DNA of 64,000 nucleotides from Cuspidothrix sp046080125 (lineage in GTDB: Bacteria > Cyanobacteriota > Cyanobacteriia > Cyanobacteriales > Nostocaceae), in the NCBI GenBank assembly GCA_046080125.1, contig JBJTTJ010000163.1, forward strand, positions 4,572-68,571. The letters are read 5' to 3'. Made by a program: the position numbers and the translations under genes. This document shows positions 8,183 to 17,775 of the stretch, piece after piece. The notes under the pieces were generated by a model. That model ran no database searches. It saw only the letters and a list, made by a program, of their open reading frames with translations, and was not told where the DNA came from. Every line of letters begins with the position of its first letter. The first letter of the stretch is position 1.

Positions 8183-8579
8183 GGATATATCTTTTGCTAA
8201 TGGTGTTTCTGACTTACCTGCAATCTTAGACTACTCCCTACGTAGTAAGATTGTCAAGATATTTGGCAGTATATAACTCAAGGTGCTTAAAATTACTGAT
8301 ATTTCCATTAGATCAGCATTTTTCAATTCACTCTTTCATACTTCATTAGACCTGTCCGAAAATTAAATATGCGTTTTCTACAACCCTTTAATTCAATAAT
8401 GATATCAACAGTAGGTACAGGATTTCTGTAAGTCATACAATTAAGTGTTAATAATCTTCTCAATTCTTCACTTTTGTTTCTATTTCTTCACAAAATACAA
8501 CAGTCAAGACTGACTATGCCATGATAAATTCAATGCGTGCCTTATAAACAATTACTTTTTCCTGTATATCGAGTTAAGT
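8183..8579. other. Intergenic region between ridA and malQ
   Basis: 397 bases between divergent genes, AT-rich. It holds one copy of a 44-base dispersed repeat (8345-8388) and must contain the promoters for both genes. I saw no tRNA or small gene; the only short ATG frames close within ten codons. Confidence 0.6.
8345..8388. repeat. 44-base dispersed repeat, copy 1
   Basis: Matches 32346-32389 at 41 of 44 positions in the same orientation. The core is CTGTCCGAAAATTAAATATG. It lies in the leader region of malQ, while the other copy lies just downstream of sodB. Confidence 0.75.
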
Positions 8580-10085
8580 ATGCCTTTTCCTAGATCAAGT
8601 GGTATTTTACTTCATCCTAGTTCCTTCCCCAGTCGTTTTGGTATTGGGGATTTGGGTTTAGAAGCTTATCGCTTTATTGATTTTCTCAAACAAAGTCACC
8701 AGCAATACTGGCAAGTATTACCCCTTGGCCCCACTGGTTACGGTAATTCTCCCTATATGTGCTACTCCGCAATGGCGGGAAATTACTTTTTAATTAGTCC
8801 CGACAAATTGTTAGAGGAGGGTTTATTAACTCCGGCAGATTTAGCTGATTTACCAGATTTTCCCGCCTATAAGGTAGATTTTGATGAAGTTCTTCCGGTT
8901 AAGGTCAATCTACTTATTAAAGCTTGTGAAGATTTCAAAACTAAGGCCAATTCAACTCAGAAGGAAGCTTTTGCTAATTTTTGTGCTGATAAAGGCTATT
9001 GGTTAAATAATTATGCCCTATTTATGGCAATTAAAGATGCCGAAAATGGTGAAAGTTGGCATAATTGGCGGACAGAACTAGCCAAGCGCGAACCAGCCGC
9101 TTTAGCCAAGATGGAACAGGAGTTAAAAGAGGAGATTTTTTATTACAAATTTGTCCAATATGAGTTTTTCCGCCAGTGGACAGAACTGAAAGAATATGCT
9201 AATGAAAACGGTATAGATATTATTGGTGATATCCCTATTTATGTATCCCATGATAGTGCTGATGTCTGGGCGAATCCTGAAATTTTTGCCCTAGATGAGG
9301 AAACGGGGGCAGCAGCTTTAATGGCGGGAGTACCACCGGATTATTTTAGTGCCACCGGTCAATTATGGGGAAATCCGGTTTATAACTGGGAAGAATTGCA
9401 AAAACAAGACTTTAAATGGTGGATATTACGTTTTGAAGCGATGCTGGACTATGTAGATATAATCCGCATTGATCATTTCCGAGGCTTTGAGGCTTATTGG
9501 GCTGTACCCCAAGGTGAAGAAACCGCTATCAATGGTGAATGGGTTGAAGCTCCGGGTGTCGAGTTGTTTGAAAGTATTAAAAAGCGGTTAGGTAAGTTGC
9601 CCGTTTTAGCGGAAGATTTGGGGATTATTACTCCAGAGGTGGAGGCACTACGAGATCAGTTTGAGTTTCCGGGGATGAAGGTATTGCAATTTGGTTTTGG
9701 TTCTGATCCCGCTAATCCCTTTTTACCTTTTAACTACACTCGTAATGCTGTAGTTTATACAGGAACTCACGACAATGATACGACCGTAGGCTGGTTTGAT
9801 GCTGCAAATGATTACGAAAAGCAAAATTTATTGTTGTATTTGGGCTGTATCAGTCCTGACGGTATAAACTGGGATTTAATTAGATTGGCTTTGAGTTCTA
9901 TTGCCAATCAAGCGATTATTCCTTTACAGGATGTATTAGGGTTGGGGAATGAGGCCAGGATGAATTTTCCCGGTACGGCGGAGGGGAATTGGGGTTGGCG
10001 TTACCAATCTGGTGTGTTAACACAGGAATTAGGCGATCGCCTAAAAACCCTCACCATCCTTTGCGGACGCAATTATGGAGGATAG
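8580..10085 (+). CDS. malQ: 4-alpha-glucanotransferase (amylomaltase)
   Basis: A 501-residue GH77 disproportionating enzyme that moves maltooligosaccharide segments during glycogen breakdown. The N-terminus RSSGILLHPSSFPSRFGIGDLG is the family hallmark. Catalytic elements are the nucleophile Asp in IRIDHFRGFEAYW, the acid/base Glu in LAEDLGIITPEV and the transition-state Asp in YTGTHDNDTTVGW. Length agrees with bacterial and plant DPE1-type enzymes. It converges with the RodZ-like gene. Confidence 0.95.
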   Translation: MPFPRSSGILLHPSSFPSRFGIGDLGLEAYRFIDFLKQSHQQYWQVLPLGPTGYGNSPYMCYSAMAGNYFLISPDKLLEEGLLTPADLADLPDFPAYKVDFDEVLPVKVNLLIKACEDFKTKANSTQKEAFANFCADKGYWLNNYALFMAIKDAENGESWHNWRTELAKREPAALAKMEQELKEEIFYYKFVQYEFFRQWTELKEYANENGIDIIGDIPIYVSHDSADVWANPEIFALDEETGAAALMAGVPPDYFSATGQLWGNPVYNWEELQKQDFKWWILRFEAMLDYVDIIRIDHFRGFEAYWAVPQGEETAINGEWVEAPGVELFESIKKRLGKLPVLAEDLGIITPEVEALRDQFEFPGMKVLQFGFGSDPANPFLPFNYTRNAVVYTGTHDNDTTVGWFDAANDYEKQNLLLYLGCISPDGINWDLIRLALSSIANQAIIPLQDVLGLGNEARMNFPGTAEGNWGWRYQSGVLTQELGDRLKTLTILCGRNYGG

Positions 10086-10126
10086 CCACAGGGGCGGGGA
10101 GTAGAGGAGATGAATAGGGATCTAAA

Positions 10127-10153
10127 CTCTTACCTCTTACCTCTTACCTCTTG
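10127..10153. repeat. Tandem CTCTTAC heptads
   Basis: Three perfect copies of CTCTTAC plus a partial fourth (CTCTTG), located between the convergent malQ and RodZ-like genes. It is another heptanucleotide array, distinct in sequence from the GATTTTG and ACCACTA types. Confidence 0.7.
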
Positions 10154-10167
10154 CCCATGAACTCCTC

Positions 10168-10944
10168 CTATGAGCCTGGTCTAGCAGCAATTCTGATTTC
10201 TTCAGGTTTGCCAATTTCTCCCATTTCCTTTGCTTTCTGGCGGTTGACACTCATTAATACAACACCTGCATTATTAGTTTTGACTGTTAGTTGCTGGTTG
10301 GCTTGCCAACTACGACTAGTTCCCTCCGGTAAAACTCCTTCAAAGGCGGTCTTACCGTCTGTCACTACGCTAATCCAGGAAGAGGCTTTTAAAGTAACAC
10401 CAACTTGTACGGATTGACTATTTTGACTACTGATTAATGTATTATTAGCTACTTTCTGCTCCGTGGGTTTTAGTTCTGAATTTGGTTGGGTTTGGCGATT
10501 ACTAACCTGCAATGAGGAAGGATTCAATAAATGAGATAATCCATTCACAGAGGAAAAAATCACAAGAATGTAGAGGATGTAAAGATGAATAGGCCGTAAC
10601 TGAGGAATAGATAGATGTTTAGGAGCGGATGGAAAAAGGACGGATTGAGAACCAAGGGGAAAATGACTGGCAAATTCCACACCGTCGAGCCCCAAAACAT
10701 CAGCAAATTGTCTAATTAACCCCTGAATATAAATGGGTTCTGGTAAGTCAGCTAAATTCCCTTCTTCAATGGCTTGCAAAAGTCGTCGGGGGATTCTGGT
10801 TAATAACACTAATTCATCAAGAGTGAGATCTTGTTCTTGCCTGGTCCGAGCTAGTTGTGTGCCAAGTTGTAGCAACTTCTCGCTTTGATATTCCTGGATA
10901 GAAGGTTTGATTGGCTGTTCATCCTTCTTGCTGAACCATTTCAT
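10168..10944 (-). CDS. RodZ-like helix-turn-helix membrane protein
   Basis: 258 residues in the RodZ arrangement: a cytoplasmic HTH of the Xre/HTH_25 type at about 25-90 (LGTQLARTRQEQDLTLDELVLLTRIP), one membrane helix at about 125-145 (LYILYILVIFSSVNGLSHLL), a polar linker and a C-terminal DUF4115-like beta domain (VGVTLKASSWISVVTDGKTAFEGVL). RodZ links MreB to the cell envelope and controls cell shape. It follows the pseudouridine synthase gene by 16 bases on the same strand, so the two are likely cotranscribed. Confidence 0.75.
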   Translation of the reverse strand: MKWFSKKDEQPIKPSIQEYQSEKLLQLGTQLARTRQEQDLTLDELVLLTRIPRRLLQAIEEGNLADLPEPIYIQGLIRQFADVLGLDGVEFASHFPLGSQSVLFPSAPKHLSIPQLRPIHLYILYILVIFSSVNGLSHLLNPSSLQVSNRQTQPNSELKPTEQKVANNTLISSQNSQSVQVGVTLKASSWISVVTDGKTAFEGVLPEGTSRSWQANQQLTVKTNNAGVVLMSVNRQKAKEMGEIGKPEEIRIAARPGS

Positions 10945-10960
10945 GTTTTCCCTTTGCTCC

Positions 10961-11734
10961 TTAACTCGGCGTTGTCTTAATAGGTGTGCGATTTATCTGC
11001 TTGTTTAAAAAAATAATCTCATCGGGAGTGAGATGACGATATTTACCAACGGGTAAAAACGGTGTAGTTGAGGTTTTTAATTGAATTGAACCAATAGCGG
11101 TTCGATGTAGTTTAATAACTGGATATCCTAATTGTTCGGCAACACGGCGAATTTGGCGATTTCTTCCCTCCTGTAAAATGATTTTCAAACTGCTTTGATC
11201 TATAGAACCTTTTATTAAATGCACCTGAGCAGGTCTAGTGATTTTTCCTTCTAGAACTATACCCTGACTCCACATCTTCAGAACTTTGGTTGGAGGATAT
11301 CCCTGAACAACGACATGATAGGTCTTGGAAATACTGTGACTGGGATGGGTAAGTGCATAAGTCAAGTTGCCATCATTAGTGAGAATTAATGCCCCGGTAG
11401 AATCTACATCTAGACGGCCTACTGGGTGAATACCCAATCCTGTTTGCAGTTGTGATGGCAGCAAATCCAAAACTGTGGTTCTCCCCTGGGGATCATGACA
11501 AGTGGATACAACTCCTGCGGGTTTATGCAGCAATAAATATATTAAGGAAGGGCGTTTCTCTATTAATACAGGTTGACCATCAATAGCGATATGATCCTTC
11601 TGGGGATCAACTTTTTGACCCAAATTTGCCACGACCCCATTGACAAATACCCGTGACTGCCTAATCATTTCCTCAGCTTCACGGCGTGAAGCGATACCCC
11701 ATTGAGCTAGAATTTTTTGTAACCTTGCCTCCAT
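10961..11734 (-). CDS. RsuA/RluB family pseudouridine synthase
   Basis: 257 residues. An S4 RNA-binding domain at 1-60 (RLQKILAQWGIASRREAEEMI) precedes the catalytic domain with the Asp motif GRLDVDSTGALILTNDG and the RNA-contact block LQEGRNRQIRRVAEQLGYPV. These enzymes isomerise a specific uridine in 16S (RsuA) or 23S (RluB/E/F) rRNA; length and motifs do not settle which. It is divergent from the DUF2993 gene and upstream of the RodZ-like gene. Confidence 0.9.
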   Translation of the reverse strand: MEARLQKILAQWGIASRREAEEMIRQSRVFVNGVVANLGQKVDPQKDHIAIDGQPVLIEKRPSLIYLLLHKPAGVVSTCHDPQGRTTVLDLLPSQLQTGLGIHPVGRLDVDSTGALILTNDGNLTYALTHPSHSISKTYHVVVQGYPPTKVLKMWSQGIVLEGKITRPAQVHLIKGSIDQSSLKIILQEGRNRQIRRVAEQLGYPVIKLHRTAIGSIQLKTSTTPFLPVGKYRHLTPDEIIFLNKQINRTPIKTTPS

Positions 11735-11875
11735 CTGTATTTGTTAGTTTTATTGCTGAATACTTATAATACTGATCGTGGCACTTGGTCATTAACAAAC
11801 TTCAGTGCTACAGTAAAGAACTGGTTAAGATACTCAAGAATTGAGTATATTTACATTCCTACAAATCGTCGCAAA

Positions 11876-12589
11876 ATGATCCAATTAAGTTCCTCAAGTA
11901 GAGATAACAAGAAGGTCAGGATAATTACAAAAATCTTGACCTCAGCGATCAAACTCTGGTTGAAAAGCCAGTTAACACAAGTATCTCATTTAGAGGTACA
12001 AATCAAAGCCAGCGATCGCCAACTGCTTTCTGGTTGCATTCCTGGGGTATTGATTGCCGCCAATGGTGCAGTCTATCAAGGTCTGTGTATCACACAAGTT
12101 GAACTTGAGGCCAAAAATATCAAATTAAATGTTGCCTCCATGCTCAAAGGACAACCATTACAATTATTAGAAGTTGTGCCCGTGGTGGGGAAGTTGATCC
12201 TAGCAGTAGAGGATCTGAATAATTCGCTCTCATCTCCATTATTATTAACGGCCATAAATGATCTACTGGTAACACTATTAGCAGAATCCAGCCTAAATTC
12301 CAAGCCTATCACTTGGGAGAAAATTACACTTGACAATCAGCTACTAATACTACACGGTCTTACTATGTCCGATCTCGATAGGTCATGTTTTGATATTTAT
12401 TTAGGCTTAGAATTACTTAATGGGCAAGAACTGCGATTAACACCAGTTCAGGTCAAGACCGATCAAGAGGTGCTCTTAGAGGGAAATTCTCCTTATATTA
12501 TAAACCTGGGAACAGATGTTGATATGGAAGACATTTCTTTGAGATCGGAACAACTGACTTGTTATGGACGCGTCAACGTTAACCCATAA
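11876..12589 (+). CDS. DUF2993 lipid-binding-like protein
   Basis: 237 residues from ATG 11876. An upstream TTG at 11741 would add 45 residues without conserved character, so I reject it. The protein resembles the DUF2993/LmeA family seen in cyanobacteria and actinobacteria. It has a segment on basal lipid-binding strands (HLEVQIKASDRQLLSGCIPGVLIAANGA split around a Cys), then QLEVELEAKNIKLN-like amphipathic strands. No signal peptide is evident. The function in cyanobacteria is unknown. Confidence 0.7.
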   Translation: MIQLSSSSRDNKKVRIITKILTSAIKLWLKSQLTQVSHLEVQIKASDRQLLSGCIPGVLIAANGAVYQGLCITQVELEAKNIKLNVASMLKGQPLQLLEVVPVVGKLILAVEDLNNSLSSPLLLTAINDLLVTLLAESSLNSKPITWEKITLDNQLLILHGLTMSDLDRSCFDIYLGLELLNGQELRLTPVQVKTDQEVLLEGNSPYIINLGTDVDMEDISLRSEQLTCYGRVNVNP

Positions 12590-12723
12590 CTATAAAAAAA
12601 TCAAAACTTAATACTTGTTGAATTTAGTTTAAATTATATGACTATCGGAAGGCAAGGTGGGAAAGGATCAGAAAAGCTAAATTTTAGTTTCTCTTATGGC
12701 GGCAGGGGAGAATATTTTTCCTA

Positions 12724-12772
12724 CTAACAACTGACCACCAACAACTGACCACCAACAACTGACCACTAACTC
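12724..12772. repeat. Degenerate ACAACTG/ACCACCA tandem repeat
   Basis: Array of ACAACTGACCACCA units between the convergent DUF2993 and cdsA genes, ending a few bases from the cdsA stop. It is a near match to the array at 221-285. Confidence 0.7.
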
Positions 12773-12776
12773 TCCT

Positions 12777-13667
12777 TCATAGTGTTTTTTCCAGTAGAGG
12801 TAAAAGTAAAGTGACGAAGTAGTAGACCAAGGGAGCAGTAAAAATATAACTATCAGTGCGATCTAAAATGCCACCATGGCCGGGAATTAACTGTCCTGAA
12901 TCCTTGACTCCTGCATCCCGTTTAAGTAATGATTCTGTTAAATCACCTAATAAACTGGCTATACCAATAATTAGACCTAATGTGATCCCGGTGATTAACC
13001 AGTAGGGAAAATGTAGACAATAAGAACCGATTATAGCCATAGACAGACTAGCGATGATGCCAAAAATAGCACCTTCCACGGTTTTTTTGGGACTAATATC
13101 AGATAAACGAGTTTTGCCGAAGAATTTGCCAAAAAAGTAAGCACCAATATCTGCTGCCCAAATACAGAAGAAGGTGAGAATAGTAGCAGTTAAACCTGTG
13201 GGGAGGGATGTAAAATTGCCTTGGCCAATTTCTGACCAGTTAGTAGGCCAGTAACCACCCAATGGTAGATTACTGCTAATAGCGTGATCAATTCCTCGTA
13301 ACCGTACCCAGTAGCTAGGTAAGTAACCTACATAAAATAAACCCATGATGGAAGCGGAGATATCGGCAATGGTAGCGAATTTAGGTTGAAATAGTAGGTA
13401 AAAACAAATCAATGTTCCGGCTACTGGCATAATTGCATCTGCTAAACTGGCATTAAGAGTGCAAATAATTAGGATTATTTGACTCACCAACATGGTGGTT
13501 TTCACCGAGGGGATGATACCTCTGGACTTGACTAAGTTAAAATATTCTTGTTGACCTAAAAATACAACGATAGCGATCGCTATTGTAAAATACCAACCCC
13601 CAAAGAGGGTTGATGATAATGCCATGATAATCGCAATAATTCCACTAATAATTCGGGGCCAGGACAT
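12777..13667 (-). CDS. cdsA: Phosphatidate cytidylyltransferase
   Basis: A 296-residue integral membrane enzyme making CDP-diacylglycerol from phosphatidate and CTP, the precursor of phosphatidylglycerol. It has about eight hydrophobic segments. The C-terminal CDS signature is complete: SLLKRDAGVKDSGQLIPG followed by HGGILDRTDS. Length and topology are normal. It is transcribed alone, and its 3' end nearly touches the tandem repeat at 12724-12772. Confidence 0.95.
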   Translation of the reverse strand: MSWPRIISGIIAIIMALSSTLFGGWYFTIAIAIVVFLGQQEYFNLVKSRGIIPSVKTTMLVSQIILIICTLNASLADAIMPVAGTLICFYLLFQPKFATIADISASIMGLFYVGYLPSYWVRLRGIDHAISSNLPLGGYWPTNWSEIGQGNFTSLPTGLTATILTFFCIWAADIGAYFFGKFFGKTRLSDISPKKTVEGAIFGIIASLSMAIIGSYCLHFPYWLITGITLGLIIGIASLLGDLTESLLKRDAGVKDSGQLIPGHGGILDRTDSYIFTAPLVYYFVTLLLPLLEKTL

Positions 13668-13681
13668 AGGATAGTATTTGG

Positions 13682-13716
13682 GATTTTAGATTTTGGATTT
13701 TGGATTGAATCCAAAA
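13682..13716. repeat. GATTTTG heptad repeat with palindromic end
   Basis: Three GATTTTA/GATTTTG heptads run into TTTTGGATTGAATCCAAAA, an almost perfect palindrome. It lies between cbiT and cdsA, in the upstream region of cdsA. It is of the same family as 141-163 and 52716-52746. Confidence 0.65.
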
Positions 13717-13777
13717 CCGAAAACAGAAGGAGTTCAGTAGGGGCGAGGTATAATGACTATGTTTAACGTTAACCTAC

Positions 13778-14380
13778 TTAATCTAATTTTTCACCACTAA
13801 GAATAAAAATGGGATCATCAGCAACAAAGGTTTGAGAATAACCTCGTGTTTGTAGACGGTTAACCCCTGACTGTACTACTTCCATATTTCTAGCTCTCAA
13901 TTGAGAAAAACTTTGAGAAATAGTATACAGACTTTCTAGATTACCAGCAGTGGCTACCACTCGACCAGAGGATGGTAAATGTTCCCATGCAGCTTTGATA
14001 ATTTCCCGGATGGCTTTGCCACCTTCAATACAGATCCGATCCGGTGCTAATTTGATTGTGTCTAAACATTCTGGGGCGCTACCTTCTATAACTTCGACGT
14101 TTTTGACTTCAAAGCGATCGCAGTTACGTTTAATGAGGTTAACCACATCCCCATCTCTTTCAATGGCTATTACCCGTCCTTGGGGACATAATAACCCCAC
14201 CTCTACGGAAATTGTACCTGTTCCTGCCCCAATATCCCACAATACCGAATTAGTTTCTAGTCGCAGTTGGGAAATTAACAACAATCTTAATTCTCGGTGA
14301 CTCAGGGGTATACCTGGTAAATTTTCAAATAATTCATCGGGAATACCTGGGGTAATGTATGGCCAAAGTTGGGAAGGCAT
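13778..14380 (-). CDS. cbiT: Cobalt-precorrin-6B C15-methyltransferase/decarboxylase CbiT
   Basis: 200 residues from ATG 14380; TTG 14386 is less likely. A SAM-dependent Rossmann methyltransferase of corrin-ring synthesis, methylating C15 with decarboxylation of the acetate at C12. Motif I is WDIGAGTGTISVE, followed by VIAIERDGDVV and the CbiT-typical PDRICIEGGKAIREI. The N-terminal block GIPDELFENLPGIPLSHRELR is also characteristic. No other cobalamin gene is adjacent. Cyanobacteria make pseudocobalamin by this anaerobic route. Confidence 0.92.
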   Translation of the reverse strand: MPSQLWPYITPGIPDELFENLPGIPLSHRELRLLLISQLRLETNSVLWDIGAGTGTISVEVGLLCPQGRVIAIERDGDVVNLIKRNCDRFEVKNVEVIEGSAPECLDTIKLAPDRICIEGGKAIREIIKAAWEHLPSSGRVVATAGNLESLYTISQSFSQLRARNMEVVQSGVNRLQTRGYSQTFVADDPIFILSGEKLD

Positions 14381-14599
14381 AAGCAATTAAAAATTCACAA
14401 TTAAAAATTGGGAATAGGGAAGATAATCTTAGTAGTTATGCTGATTAGTGATACACAGCAGATTCCTTTGTTATGAAGTATATTATAGCCCCTGGTTTCT
14501 TGTTGTAAACCAGCGCTGTAGGCGATTGCTGAACTCTAAGGGGGAGGACTTGGGGTGATTATACATCATAACATCGGTAAGTGCTGTAAGTAGTGATCA

Positions 14600-15430
14600 T
14601 TATTCTACATTTATCCAAAAATCTGCTGTCTTAATTTTGCCATTACGGTTAAATTGCATCCACATTTTATATGTTCCTGATTTGGGTAAATTGGTATGAA
14701 ATTCTACTTTATCATTTGCCGTATTTTTTATAGCGTGTGCATGGATATAGTCACCCACTGTTAGCGGCGATGAACTTTTGATAATTACTAAATGTCCTTT
14801 TTCACCTAAATAGGGTTGGAGGTCTGTAACTGGTTGATTTTTGTTATTCTGGATGTTGAATGTTAAAGTTATATCTTTACCAGCTTGAATAGTTTTTTGG
14901 AAAATGTTTAAGTTAACTTTAGTATCTGATAAATTTTTAGTTTTTGTGAATTTTTCTAAGTTTTTAGGTAGGGTTACTGCACCGGGAATGGAGATATTTG
15001 TTAATGAGATAACTTCTTTTTGCCCAGCAGGTTTATAATCGCTAAACATGATATAATTTCCAGGCTCAGGGAAGGTGACACTGATTTGAAAACGACCATT
15101 ATTTTTATATTCTGGATGAATATGATCGAAATTACGCAAATCATCACTAACAACTATTAAGTGCATGATCTTTTCTTGAAAAATATCAAATTTGGTTACA
15201 GGTTTTCCTGTGGAATCTTGAATATCTATGGCTAAATTAACAGGTTGATTAGGTGCTAACTTTTCGAAAGGGGTTAATTTAGCTTTAGTATTGACTGGTG
15301 AATGATGTTCATGGTTTGTATTTTCCATGCTATGTTCATCATGATTTTGGGGAGATTTGACTGAAGATGAACAAGCAGAAGTGAATAATAAAGCTGTGAC
15401 AAACAAAATACTATAAAAAAATCCTTTCAT
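14600..15430 (-). CDS. His-rich lipoprotein with DHIHP motif
   Basis: 276 residues from ATG 15430, where a lipoprotein signal (KGFFYSILFVTALLFTSAC) begins. The longer frame from 15538 only adds a second hydrophobic stretch. After the lipobox Cys comes a His/Glu/Asp-rich segment (HDEHSMENTNHEHH) that looks metal-binding. Two beta-sandwich-like repeats follow, one with DDLRNFDHIHPEY and one with DYIHAHAI. Similar secreted proteins occur near copper and heavy-metal genes (YtkA/FixH-like), but I cannot name the family. The sensor kinase immediately upstream on the same strand may be functionally linked. Confidence 0.65.
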   Translation of the reverse strand: MKGFFYSILFVTALLFTSACSSSVKSPQNHDEHSMENTNHEHHSPVNTKAKLTPFEKLAPNQPVNLAIDIQDSTGKPVTKFDIFQEKIMHLIVVSDDLRNFDHIHPEYKNNGRFQISVTFPEPGNYIMFSDYKPAGQKEVISLTNISIPGAVTLPKNLEKFTKTKNLSDTKVNLNIFQKTIQAGKDITLTFNIQNNKNQPVTDLQPYLGEKGHLVIIKSSSPLTVGDYIHAHAIKNTANDKVEFHTNLPKSGTYKMWMQFNRNGKIKTADFWINVE

Positions 15431-15625
15431 TCTGATGTTGTCCTGTGATGAATTAATACAGTAGAACGCAATAGGCGTGAGGCAAAATAAGATTACTGTA
15501 GCTGAATATGTAATAATTGAGGATACAGAATACAGCAATCATAGTTTTAGAGTCATTATTGATAGGAGAATTATGGCTACCAACAAATATTCTCAGTTTT
15601 AACTTCTGAGTTCCTACCTGACAAT

Positions 15626-17536
15626 TTACCACAAAGATTGACTTTTAACTACATTATTTATAACATCTTGTTTTTCAGGATTAGGCAATAAAGCTGAATC
15701 AATCAAAGGTAATTTGATAATTACTGTTGTACCTTGATTTAAACCCAAACTTTCTAAGGTGATCTTACCACCCATAAGTTCAATTAAATTGCGAGAAATA
15801 GCTAAACCTAATCCAGTTCCTTCAAATTTCCGGGTAGTTGTACCATCAACCATCACAAACGGACGAAATAGTTTACCTTGTTCTCCTGGGTCAATACCGA
15901 TTCCTGTATCTTTAATAGATATAATTACATAGGGCTGATAATTATTTAAGTTAATATTTGTGCTAACTCGAATACTACCTTCATCAGTGAATTTAGTGGC
16001 ATTGCCAATTACATTAATTAGCACTTGTTTAATTTTGATCACATCAGCCTTAATAGGAATAGGTTTATCACCTATATTACAAATTAACTGTAGTCCTTTA
16101 TGTTGAACATTTACTGATTGTAAATTAATTACCTCTAATAATAATTGTCGTAAATCTAGAGGTACTAGAGTGACTGAAAGTTTGCCGGCCTCTATTTTAG
16201 AAATATCTAATAAATCATTAATTAAACCTAATAGATGAATAGCTGTATCATCGGCTTTTTTGAGGAATTCCAATTCTTCTTCTCTAGAATCGCATAAATC
16301 ATCACGCACCAAACGAATACAGTTAATAATAATATTTAATGGATTTCTTAATTCATGGGAAGTAGTGGCTAAAAACTGACTTTTGACCTGATTTGCTGAC
16401 TTGGCTTCTTTCCAAGCAATTTCTAATTCTTCAGCCCAATCTTTTAGTCTTTCTACCATTTGATCTAATGCTTGTGCTAATTGATTAAACTCTCGAATTT
16501 TAAAATTGCGGGGAATCGGTTGTGCCGCGTGATGACTATGCAAATTCACTGCATAATCGCGGAGTTCTTCAATAGGACTAGCTAAATAAGGAACTAAATA
16601 TAATGATGCGAATAAACTTGCACCAATTAAACCAACAGTTAAAACAATGAGAATAAGTTTGATTTCCTCTAACCCATATAGGGCATTTCCTACAGTTGTA
16701 GCGGCCAGGATAACCCATCTTTGTGAGGGTTTAGTGGTGATGGGTTTAGTGGTAGCTGTATAACCTGAAACAAATTCTTTACCTTCTCCAAAAGACAGAT
16801 TACTGGAATTATCATGTCCGGCCAATGCACTTTTCATGATATCTTGAATTCTGTTGAAATCGGAATAATTTTTGATATTAGTACCTATTCTTTCTACTGA
16901 TGGATGTGCTAAAACTCTACCGTCTTCAGAAATGACGACTAAAACACCAGTTAGTGAACCAGGATGATTAGGGTTTTGTTGGTACAATGTAGTTTTAAGA
17001 CTTAATCTGTAAGCTAAATTTCCCCATTGATTAGCAACAGGAATTGATAGAAATAACTGTAATTGATTTCCTTTATCTAAGTTACCAGTTTTCCCCCCTT
17101 GAGGTGGCAATAGAAATTGAATATCAACATCATTATTGCTAGGAGATAATCCTGATGGAGTAATTTCCTGATTACCACAACTACTGGCGATGATATCAAC
17201 TTGTTGTAGTCGAGTAACTTGGAGACAATCAATTTTAGTTGGTAGTTGTTGTTTTAACTGTTGAAAGAATTGTTGAATTTTTATAGATGAGCCCGATTGG
17301 ATTACTTTTGTTTGACTAGCTGTAATTAAATTTGAGCGTAAAGCTGCAATATCATCACTAATTTTTTCTTCTTTATTGACAGCACTTTCAGTTAAATTTT
17401 GTCGAGCCGTATTTAATAAACTAGAACGGGCTTTATTAAGGGCAACTATTTCCCCAATTAATAATACTGGAACAAATACTAACAAAATTCTGGTTACTAA
17501 AATACGTCGAAATGATGATTGTCGAGATTTAGTCAT
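15626..17536 (-). CDS. Membrane sensor histidine kinase (Cache-HAMP-HisKA-HATPase)
   Basis: 636 residues from ATG 17536 (a GTG lies 12 bases upstream). A first membrane helix near residues 12-32 and a second near 293-319 enclose a periplasmic Cache-like sensor of about 260 residues. A HAMP segment follows (SPIEELRDYAV), then a coiled stretch, the H-box TTSHELRNPLN with phosphorylated His about 394, the N-box NVIGNATKFTDEG, and G-boxes DTGIGID and GTGLGLA. There is no receiver domain and no partner response regulator next door. The lipoprotein downstream is the only gene on the same strand within 200 bases. Confidence 0.92.
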   Translation of the reverse strand: MTKSRQSSFRRILVTRILLVFVPVLLIGEIVALNKARSSLLNTARQNLTESAVNKEEKISDDIAALRSNLITASQTKVIQSGSSIKIQQFFQQLKQQLPTKIDCLQVTRLQQVDIIASSCGNQEITPSGLSPSNNDVDIQFLLPPQGGKTGNLDKGNQLQLFLSIPVANQWGNLAYRLSLKTTLYQQNPNHPGSLTGVLVVISEDGRVLAHPSVERIGTNIKNYSDFNRIQDIMKSALAGHDNSSNLSFGEGKEFVSGYTATTKPITTKPSQRWVILAATTVGNALYGLEEIKLILIVLTVGLIGASLFASLYLVPYLASPIEELRDYAVNLHSHHAAQPIPRNFKIREFNQLAQALDQMVERLKDWAEELEIAWKEAKSANQVKSQFLATTSHELRNPLNIIINCIRLVRDDLCDSREEELEFLKKADDTAIHLLGLINDLLDISKIEAGKLSVTLVPLDLRQLLLEVINLQSVNVQHKGLQLICNIGDKPIPIKADVIKIKQVLINVIGNATKFTDEGSIRVSTNINLNNYQPYVIISIKDTGIGIDPGEQGKLFRPFVMVDGTTTRKFEGTGLGLAISRNLIELMGGKITLESLGLNQGTTVIIKLPLIDSALLPNPEKQDVINNVVKSQSLW

Positions 17537-17775
17537 TGTTTGTCCCACTTTGCATCTTCAAAACATTAAGATTAAGACATGAGATTGTAGGAATTAAAGG
17601 AGACATTCTATGAATTCATAATACATTGTTAGTGAATACCAGTAGGTCAGTGCAAATAAATTAAACTATATGGAGCAGTGAATGATGTTGCATAGTAAGA
17701 TTAATGGTGTAAAATTCATGAGAAATGTGTTGTATATACTATAGGTTGTTGGTAAATCTCAACAAAAAAACTCAG

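Noticed and set aside
11741..11875. N-terminal extension of the DUF2993 protein from TTG 11741
   Set aside because: It lacks conserved features and overlaps the promoter region of the divergent pseudouridine synthase gene; ATG 11876 suffices.
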